Positions 57,185 to 64,000 of a stretch of DNA of 64,000 nt are shown piece after piece (position 1 is the first letter of the stretch; each line of letters begins with the position of its first letter). Origin of the DNA: Pseudomonas salomonii (GTDB lineage Bacteria; Pseudomonadota; Gammaproteobacteria; Pseudomonadales; Pseudomonadaceae); assembly GCF_900107155.1 (NCBI RefSeq), contig NZ_FNOX01000004.1:124001-188000 (forward strand), read 5' to 3'. The notes under the pieces are model-generated. The model saw only the letters and a program-made list of their open reading frames with translations. It did not search any database and was not told the origin of the DNA. The position numbers were made by a program, and so were the translations under genes.

Positions 57185-58114
57185 ATGTATCCGACTTCTC
57201 CGCAGCTAGCCGCCTTCATCACCAAAACCGAATCCTTCACCAGTGACGACTCGTCGCTGGCGGGCTTGCGCCACAACTACGACCGTATGTGCCAGGCCTT
57301 CACGCCACCGCAGCCTCAAGGGCTGCAACTGTCGGACTTTTCCCTGGGCGGCGTAGGCGTGCGTAGTTACCGACCCAGGGCTCCAGCGCCGACGGAGGGC
57401 TGGCCCTGTCTTCTCTATATGCACGGCGGCGGCTGGGCGGTGGGCGGGCTGAACTCCCACGACTTCATTTGCTTCGAACTGGCCAACACGCTGCAAGTGC
57501 TGGTGATCGCCATCGACTATCGCCTGGCACCTGAGCATCCGTTCCCGGCGGCCTACCAAGACTGTCGCGCCGTATGGCAGGCACTCCAGGCCGGGCAGGG
57601 GCCGCACGCCATCAACCTGCAACGCCTGGTGGTGATGGGCGACAGCGCGGGCGGCAATCTGGCGGCGGCGCTGTGCCTGGGGCTGCGCGACGACGGCCAG
57701 CCGCTGCCCGTGGCTCAGGTGCTGATTTACCCCGGCCTGGGCGGCCCGGCCGATTTGCCCTCGCGCCGTGACTGCAGGGACGCGCCCCTGCTCAGCAGCG
57801 CCGACACCGACTGCTACCTGGCAATGTACCTGGACGCTGCGGGCACGCCATCGGCCTATGCCATGCCTTTGTTGGCCGAGCATTTCGGCGGCTTACCCAA
57901 GGCGTTGATCGCCGTGGCCCAGTTCGACCCGTTGCGCGATGACGGCATGCTCTATGCCGAACGGCTGCAACAGGCCGGTGTGCCCGCCGTGCTGTATTCC
58001 GGCAAAGGGCTGGTCCACGGTTGCCTGCGCGCACGCGGCCAAGCCCCGGAGGTGGATCAGCTTTATAACTATCTGCTGCATTACCTCAGGCGCGAAGGGC
58101 TGACACAGGTCTAA
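57185..58114 (+). CDS. Alpha/beta hydrolase, hormone-sensitive-lipase family
   Basis: 309-residue carboxylesterase-like enzyme. The oxyanion-hole motif is MHGGGWAVGG (about 79-88), the nucleophile Ser lies in GDSAGG (about 154-159), and Asp (QFDPLRDDG) and His (GLVHGC) complete the triad. Substrate unknown. AGGGA lies nine bases before the ATG at 57185; upstream in-frame codons overlap the REP remnant. Confidence 0.88.
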   Translation: MYPTSPQLAAFITKTESFTSDDSSLAGLRHNYDRMCQAFTPPQPQGLQLSDFSLGGVGVRSYRPRAPAPTEGWPCLLYMHGGGWAVGGLNSHDFICFELANTLQVLVIAIDYRLAPEHPFPAAYQDCRAVWQALQAGQGPHAINLQRLVVMGDSAGGNLAAALCLGLRDDGQPLPVAQVLIYPGLGGPADLPSRRDCRDAPLLSSADTDCYLAMYLDAAGTPSAYAMPLLAEHFGGLPKALIAVAQFDPLRDDGMLYAERLQQAGVPAVLYSGKGLVHGCLRARGQAPEVDQLYNYLLHYLRREGLTQV

Positions 58115-58218
58115 GTATTCAAGGGCATGCTCATTGCACAATTCGGGTTTATGATGCCAGACGGCAAGAATAATAGACGTCCCCTCAGGGATGAACCCGA
58201 CACCCTATGGAGCGCGCA

Positions 58219-59190
58219 ATGCAGACTTGGTACCCGCAGATCAAACCCTACGCCCGGCACGATCTGGCCGTCGATGACACCCACACGCTGTACGTCGATG
58301 AGAGTGGCTCCCCCGAAGGCTTGCCTGTCGTCTTCATCCACGGTGGCCCCGGCTCCGGTTGCGATGCCCAGAGCCGCTGCTATTTTGACCCGAACCTGTA
58401 CCGCATCGTGACCTTCGACCAGCGTGGCTGCGGGCGTTCCACACCCCGCGCGAGTTTGGAGAACAACACCACCTGGGATCTGGTCGCCGACCTTGAGCGC
58501 ATCCGCGAGCACCTGGGCATCGACAAATGGGTGCTGTTTGGCGGCTCCTGGGGCTCGACCCTGTCGCTGTCCTACGCACAAACCCACCCCGAGCGCGTGC
58601 ATGGCCTGATCCTGCGCGGGATTTTCCTGGCCCGCCCGCAGGATATTCACTGGTTCTACCAGGAGGGCGCCAGCCGCATGTTCCCGGATTACTGGCAGGA
58701 CTACCTTGCCCCGATCCCGGCGGACGAGCGCCACGACATGGTTGCCGCCTACCACAAGCGCCTCACCGGCAACGACCAGATCGCCCAGATGCACGCCGCC
58801 AAAGCCTGGTCCGGCTGGGAAGGGCGCATGCTCGGTCTGTGCCCGAGCCCGCAGCATGTCGAGCGTTTTTCCGAGCCGCAGCGCGCCCTGTCGATTGCGC
58901 GTATCGAGTGCCACTACTTTACTAACAACTCCTTCCTGGAGCCCAACCAGCTGATTCGCGATATGCACAAGATCGCCCATCTGCCTGGCGTCATCATCCA
59001 TGGCCGCTACGATATGATCTGCCCGCTGGATAACGCCTGGGAGCTGCATCAGGCCTGGCCCAACAGTGAATTGCAGGTGATTCGCGAGGCCGGGCATGCC
59101 GCGTCCGAGCCCGGCATCACCGATGCATTGGTGCGCGCGACCGGCGAGATGGCACGGCGCCTGCTTGATCTGCCGCCAGAAGAAGCATGA
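58219..59190 (+). CDS. pip: Prolyl iminopeptidase
   Basis: 323-residue S33 family peptidase removing N-terminal proline from peptides. Motifs: HGGPGSGCD oxyanion loop, nucleophile Ser in [10 protein letters not shown] (about 106-115), RGCGRSTP, and catalytic Asp/His in GRYDMICPL and [12 protein letters not shown] at 58219 with GGAG seven bases upstream. Overlaps dtd by 4 nt. Confidence 0.95.
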   Translation: MQTWYPQIKPYARHDLAVDDTHTLYVDESGSPEGLPVVFIHGGPGSGCDAQSRCYFDPNLYRIVTFDQRGCGRSTPRASLENNTTWDLVADLERIREHLGIDKWVLFGGSWGSTLSLSYAQTHPERVHGLILRGIFLARPQDIHWFYQEGASRMFPDYWQDYLAPIPADERHDMVAAYHKRLTGNDQIAQMHAAKAWSGWEGRMLGLCPSPQHVERFSEPQRALSIARIECHYFTNNSFLEPNQLIRDMHKIAHLPGVIIHGRYDMICPLDNAWELHQAWPNSELQVIREAGHAASEPGITDALVRATGEMARRLLDLPPEEA

Positions 59191-59624
59191 AGGGCCTGTT
59201 ACAACGGGTGCGTGGCGCCCGGGTTGAGGTTGAGGGCGAAGTCGTAGGCTCTATTGACCAGGGTTTGCTGGTGCTGGTGGCCGTCGAACCTTCAGATACG
59301 CCCGAGAGCGCCGACAAACTGCTGCACAAGCTGCTTAACTATCGGGTGTTCAGCGACGACGAGGGCAAGATGAACCTGTCGTTGAAGGATATCGGCGGCG
59401 GTTTGCTGCTGGTGTCGCAGTTCACCCTGGCGGCGGATACCAAAAGCGGGTTGCGGCCCAGCTTCTCCACTGCGGCCCCGCCGGCCCTGGGAGCGGCGCT
59501 TTTTGAGCACTTGTTGTTACAAGCGCAACAATTGCATGGCAAGGTGGCGTCAGGGCGTTTTGGCGCTGATATGCAGGTGCACTTGGTCAATGATGGCCCT
59601 GTGACATTCCTCTTACAGACATGA
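59187..59624 (+). CDS. dtd: D-aminoacyl-tRNA deacylase
   Basis: 145-residue proofreading enzyme that removes D-amino acids from tRNA. The start [17 protein letters not shown], the SQFTLAADT motif (about 77-85) and the cis Gly-Pro NDGPVTFLL at the C-terminus are diagnostic. Translation is coupled to pip. Confidence 0.96.
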   Translation: MKGLLQRVRGARVEVEGEVVGSIDQGLLVLVAVEPSDTPESADKLLHKLLNYRVFSDDEGKMNLSLKDIGGGLLLVSQFTLAADTKSGLRPSFSTAAPPALGAALFEHLLLQAQQLHGKVASGRFGADMQVHLVNDGPVTFLLQT

Positions 59625-59891
59625 ATGTATTAAAAACGACTTTAATGCCTAAAAACGCAGGGTTTCACTACAAATACTTCGTTGTCCCTGATGCGTTGTA
59701 TCGCGGGCTACTAGATAATCGCGCGCTATGGGGATCAGCGTAAATTGGTCCATTTTTGACTTAGGTAGAGACTTGTCCGACAAACCATTGGGGAATCATT
59801 TTGCCCCAGGGGAGTCGGAACAATGCTCGCCAACCTGGCATATAGATAGCTGGCCGTTGGTTTTTTGATCTGTTTTCGGCGAGGGTTGCTC

Positions 59892-61637
59892 GTGATTGTT
59901 AGTCCCTGTAATGCACCAAAATTGTCTGCTAAGCGGTTACGAAACGCACTGGTAACGGGCTCTGCCCTGTTTTGCCTGTTCGGCGCGGGTCAACTGTGGG
60001 CATTCAGTCTGGATGATGTGTCGGCCAAGGCAAAAGAGCTGGCTGGGCAGAAATACGAAGCTCCGCGCAGCAATCTGCCTAACGAATTTCGCGAAATGAA
60101 ATTCGCCGACTACCAGAAGATTCGTTTCCGCAACGAAAAAGCTGAGTGGGCCGATCAGAACACGCCGTTCAAGCTGTCCTTCTATCACCAGGGCATGCAC
60201 TTCGACACGCCGGTGAAAATCAACGAAGTGACCGCCGACAGCGTTCAGGAAATCAAGTACGACCCAAGTCGTTTCGATTTCGGCGACGTGAAATTTGATC
60301 CTAAAGCCACCGAACAGCTGGGTTACGCCGGCTTCCGTGTGCTGTACCCGATCAACAAGGCCGACAAGCAAGACGAAATCATGACCATGCTCGGCGCCAG
60401 CTACTTCCGCGTCGTCGGCAAGGGCCAGTCCTATGGCCTGTCGGCCCGTGGCATGGCGATTGACACGGCATTGCCGTCCGGTGAAGAGTTCCCGCGTTTC
60501 ACCGAGTTCTGGATCGAGCGCCCTAAACCGGGCGAGAAACAGCTGGTGATCTTCGCCCTGCTGGACTCACCGCGTGCCACCGGCGCCTATCGCCTGACCC
60601 TGCGTCCTGGCACCGACACCATTGTCGACGTCAAATCCCAGATGTTCCTGCGTGACAAGGTCAGCAAGCTGGGCATCGCCCCGCTTACCAGCATGTACCT
60701 GTTCGGCGCGAACCAGCCTTCCAAGGTGCTTAACTACCGCCGTGAGCTGCACGATTCCAGCGGCCTGTCGATCCATGCCGGCAATGGCGAGTGGATCTGG
60801 CGCCCACTGAACAACCCTAAACACCTGTCGGTCAGCAACTTCGCCGTCGAGAACCCGCGTGGTTTCGGCCTGCTGCAACGTGGCCGCGACTTCAGCCACT
60901 ACGAAGACCTGGACGACAACTACGACAAGCGCCCAAGCGCCTGGATCGAGCCTGAAGGCGATTGGGGCAAGGGTTCTGTCGACCTGGTAGAGATTCCGAC
61001 CGCCGACGAAACCAACGACAACATCGTTGCGTTCTGGAGCCCGGCCGAGCTGCCGAAAGTCGGCGAGCCGCTGGATGTCAGCTATCGCCTGCACTGGACC
61101 ATGGACGAGAAAGACCTGCACCCGGCCGACAGCGCCTGGGTCAAGCAGACCTTGCGTTCCACCGGTGACGTGAAGCAATCCAACCTGATTCGCCAGCCTG
61201 ACGGCAGCGTGGCCTACCTGGTGGACTTCGAGGGCCCGTCCCTGAAGAACCTGCCGCCGGATGCGCCAGTGCGCAGCCAGGTGAGCGTGGGTGACAACGC
61301 CGAAATCGTTGAAAACAGCGTGCGCTACAACGAGCACACCAAAGGCTGGCGCCTGACCCTGCGCATGAAGATCAAGGACGCAGGCAAGCCCACCGAAATG
61401 CGTGCCGCGCTGGTCGAAGACATCGTGAAAGCTGAGCCTGAGAAGGTCTCGACCCAGGTGCTCAAGGCCGACAAACTGCTGGCCAAGCAACACGAAAAAC
61501 AGGCCAGGAAAGACGCCAAGGAAGCGAAAGACAAGGACGCCAAGCAGCCAGAGGCTGCCCCCGCCAATCCGGAGCCGGAAAAGACCGAACACGTCCTGAC
61601 CGAAACCTGGAGCTATCAGTTGCCTGCCGATGAGTAA
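59892..61637 (+). CDS. opgG: Glucans biosynthesis protein G
   Basis: 581-residue periplasmic protein needed for osmoregulated periplasmic glucans. Signal peptide with a charged N-region (about 1-40, [10 protein letters not shown]), then the MdoG fold ([25 protein letters not shown]). The C-terminal Lys/Glu/Ala-rich tail (about 520-570) is longer than in E. coli. GTG at 59892 has GAGGG seven bases before. Overlaps opgH by 7 nt. Confidence 0.93.
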   Translation: MIVSPCNAPKLSAKRLRNALVTGSALFCLFGAGQLWAFSLDDVSAKAKELAGQKYEAPRSNLPNEFREMKFADYQKIRFRNEKAEWADQNTPFKLSFYHQGMHFDTPVKINEVTADSVQEIKYDPSRFDFGDVKFDPKATEQLGYAGFRVLYPINKADKQDEIMTMLGASYFRVVGKGQSYGLSARGMAIDTALPSGEEFPRFTEFWIERPKPGEKQLVIFALLDSPRATGAYRLTLRPGTDTIVDVKSQMFLRDKVSKLGIAPLTSMYLFGANQPSKVLNYRRELHDSSGLSIHAGNGEWIWRPLNNPKHLSVSNFAVENPRGFGLLQRGRDFSHYEDLDDNYDKRPSAWIEPEGDWGKGSVDLVEIPTADETNDNIVAFWSPAELPKVGEPLDVSYRLHWTMDEKDLHPADSAWVKQTLRSTGDVKQSNLIRQPDGSVAYLVDFEGPSLKNLPPDAPVRSQVSVGDNAEIVENSVRYNEHTKGWRLTLRMKIKDAGKPTEMRAALVEDIVKAEPEKVSTQVLKADKLLAKQHEKQARKDAKEAKDKDAKQPEAAPANPEPEKTEHVLTETWSYQLPADE

Positions 61638-64000
61638 TTCTCAAGCCACGCCAGAGACCCTGTCCGAGTACCTGGCGCACCTCCCGATGACCGCAGAGCA
61701 GCGCGCCGAACTGGCGGGCTGCACTTCCTTCAGCGAGCTGCACGAACGTCTGTCTTCGAAGACGTTCGACGCACCCACCGAGGCTGCCCAAGCCTCGGTC
61801 GGCCGCCGGTTGACGCTCAATACCGCCGAAGAGCTGCAAGACGCCGAGATGCTGGCGCTTGACGCCAACGGCCGGGTTTGCCTGAAGGCCACGCCGCCGA
61901 TCCGTCGGACCAAAGTGGTGCCGGAGCCATGGCGTACCAATATCCTGGTGCGTGGTTGGCGCCGGATGACCGGTCGCACCAACCCTCCGGCGCCGCCGAA
62001 GGATGAGCGCGTATTGCCGGCAGCACGCTGGCGTACCGTGGGTTCGATCCGTCGCTATATCCTGCTGGTGCTGATGCTCGGCCAGACCATCGTTGCCGGC
62101 TGGTACATGAAAGGCATCATGCCGTACCAGGGCTGGTCGCTGGTCGACTTCGACGAAATCCGCAACCAGACCCTGCTGCAAACCGCTACCCAGGTACTGC
62201 CTTACGCCTTGCAAACCAGCATTCTGATCATGTTCGGGATTCTGTTCTGCTGGGTTTCGGCCGGCTTCTGGACCGCGCTGATGGGCTTCCTGGAGTTGCT
62301 GACTGGCCACGATAAATACCGGATCTCCGGTAAAAGTGCCGGTGACGAGCCGATTCCGAAGGACGCCCGCACCGCGCTGGTGATGCCGATCTGCAACGAA
62401 GACGTGCCCCGGGTCTTTGCCGGCCTGCGCGCTACGTTCGAATCGGTGGCCGCCACGGGCGACCTGGACCGTTTCGATTTCTTCGTGCTCAGCGACAGTA
62501 ACGAAGCCGATATCTGTATCGCCGAACAGCAAGCCTGGCTTGATGTGTGCCGCGAAGCCGGTGGTTTCGGCAAGATCTTCTATCGCCGCCGTCGCCGTCG
62601 CGTAAAGCGCAAGAGCGGCAACCTCGACGACTTCTGCCGTCGTTGGGGCGGTGAATACAAGTACATGGTGGTGCTCGACGCCGACAGCGTGATGAGCGGC
62701 GAATGCCTGACCAGCCTGGTGCGCTTGATGGAAGCCACGCCGGATGCCGGGATTATCCAGACCGCGCCGCGTGCGTCGGGCATGGACACTCTGTATGCGC
62801 GCATGCAGCAGTTCGCCACCCGCGTCTACGGCCCGCTGTTTACCGCTGGTCTGCACTTCTGGCAGCTGGGTGAATCCCACTACTGGGGTCACAACGCCAT
62901 CATTCGTATGAAGCCGTTTATCGAGCACTGCGCCCTGGCGCCGTTGCCGGGTAAAGGTGCGTTTGCCGGTGCGATCCTCTCCCACGACTTCGTTGAAGCG
63001 GCGCTGATGCGCCGTGCCGGCTGGGGCGTGTGGATTGCCTACGACCTGCCGGGCAGCTACGAAGAACTGCCGCCGAACCTGCTGGATGAGCTCAAGCGTG
63101 ACCGTCGCTGGTGCCACGGTAACCTGATGAACTTCCGCCTGTTCCTGGTCAAAGGCATGCACCCGGTGCACCGTGCGGTGTTCCTGACCGGCGTGATGTC
63201 CTACCTGTCGGCGCCGTTGTGGTTCTTCTTCCTGGTGCTGTCGACGGCATTGCTGGCAGTGAACACCTTGATGGAGCCGCAATACTTCATGGCACCACGC
63301 CAGTTGTACCCGCTGTGGCCCCAATGGCACCCGGACAAGGCGGTGGCGCTGTTCTCCACCACCATCGTGCTGCTGTTCCTGCCTAAATTGCTCAGCATTA
63401 TCCTGATCTGGGCCAAGGGCGCGAAAGAGTTCGGTGGCAAGTTCAAGGTGACCTTGTCGATGCTGCTGGAGATGCTGTTCTCCATGCTGCTGGCGCCGGT
63501 GCGCATGATCTTCCACACCCGTTTCGTGCTCGCCGCGTTCCTGGGCTGGGCGGCGACCTGGAACTCGCCGCAGCGTGACGACGATTCCACGCCATGGAGC
63601 GAGGCGGTCAAGCGTCACGGCCCGCAGACCCTGCTGGGCTTCCTGTGGGCGTTGTTGGTGGTGTGGTTGAACCCAAGCTTCCTGTGGTGGCTGATTCCGA
63701 TCGTCGGCTCGCTGATGCTGTCGATTCCGGTGTCGGTGATCTCCAGCCGGGTCAAGCTGGGCCTCAAGTCTCGCGACGAGAGCCTGTTCCTGATCCCAGA
63801 GGAATACAACCCGCCACAAGCCTTGCTGTCGACCGAGCAATACACCCACGAAAACCGTTGGCACGCCCTCAATGACGGGTTTGTGCGTTCGGTGGTCGAC
63901 CCGCAGCAAAACGCCCTGGCCTGCGCCCTGGCGACCTCGCGTCACCGTGAGGCGGAGCCGATCGAGCACTTGCGTCAGGAACGTGTGCGCCACGCGATGA
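61631..64000 (+). CDS. opgH: Glucans biosynthesis glucosyltransferase H (3' end outside window)
   Basis: The first 790 codons of a GT2-family inner-membrane glucosyltransferase that makes and exports the beta-1,2-glucan backbone from UDP-glucose. Two N-terminal membrane helices (about 140 and 195) precede the catalytic domain with [33 protein letters not shown] and RDRRWCHGN (a QxxRW-like site). Several membrane helices follow. Starts [11 protein letters not shown] and stays open to the last base. The opgGH pair is the usual arrangement. Confidence 0.95.

Noticed and set aside
59625..59891. Promoter for opgG (TTGTAT / GATAAT)
   Set aside because: The two hexamers at 59696 and 59714 are only 12 bases apart, too close for sigma-70; no better pair was found in this AT-richer gap.
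61462..63993. 843-codon open frame on the minus strand
   Set aside because: It is antisense to opgG/opgH, whose proteins are clearly recognisable. The antisense translation is low-complexity and rich in Q, H, R and G, typical of the shadow of a GC-rich gene.

Overview
The window looks like the chromosome of a fluorescent pseudomonad of the Pseudomonas fluorescens group. The grounds are high GC with strongly GC-ending codons, protein sequences and gene order typical of Pseudomonas (asmA-mutY-yggX-tRNA-Phe, hisBHAF, gpmI-envC-ctpA, secB-trmL-nrsZ-ntrCB-glnA, a complete hut locus), and many GTGGGAGCGGGCTTGCTCGCGA-type REP/REPIN palindromes. There is no rRNA, prophage, insertion sequence, transposase or CRISPR array. 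The species assignment is inference.

Layout. 1-3.7 kb (minus): 5' part of tRNA-Phe, yggX, mutY and an AsmA-family gene, the three protein genes joined by 4-nt overlaps. 4.0-5.7 kb: an OFA-type MFS transporter. 5.9-9.0 kb: hisB-hisH-DUF2164-hisA-hisF. 9.1-11.1 kb: a periplasmic solute-binding protein whose 3' end overlaps by 48 bp a convergent Vps62-like repeat protein. 11.1-16.3 kb (minus): gpmI, envC, ctpA and a divergent polysaccharide deacetylase. 16.4-17.6 kb: rhodanese, grxC, secB. 17.8-25 kb: a nitrogen-control region with trmL, the three-module sRNA NrsZ behind its own sigma-54 promoter, ntrC, ntrB, a secreted chorismate mutase, a DUF6124 gene behind a structured leader, and glnA with a sigma-54 promoter and two NtrC-like sites. 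25.1-28.6 kb: thiI and typA. 28.9-38.2 kb: a YkgJ-type cysteine-cluster protein, glgP, a DUF2339/DUF3999 membrane pair and fbp. 38.2-39.9 kb: a ParE/Phd toxin-antitoxin pair and two small lipoprotein genes.

40.0-55.9 kb is a full histidine-utilisation locus: hutF divergent from hutC-hutD, then hutU, an NCS1 permease (candidate urocanate transporter), the hutXWV ABC transporter, two hutH paralogues, a histidine permease, hutI and hutG. A sigma-54 promoter lies before hutU, and a palindromic HutC operator overlaps its predicted start site. The first hutH paralogue lacks exactly the Ala-Ser-Gly triad that forms the MIO cofactor. 56.1-64 kb: a choline/betaine-type binding protein, an HSL-family hydrolase, prolyl iminopeptidase, dtd, opgG and the start of opgH, which runs off the window.

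Functionally, the window links histidine synthesis (hisBHAF) with its breakdown (hut), and both with nitrogen control: glnA, ntrBC, nrsZ and hutU all have sequence-visible sigma-54 and/or NtrC signals. Most genes are ordinary core genes. The points most worth a second look are the foldable leader of the DUF6124 gene, the MIO-less HutH paralogue, the covarying NrsZ modules, the tandem duplication of the typA terminator region, and the three-repeat Vps62-like protein.
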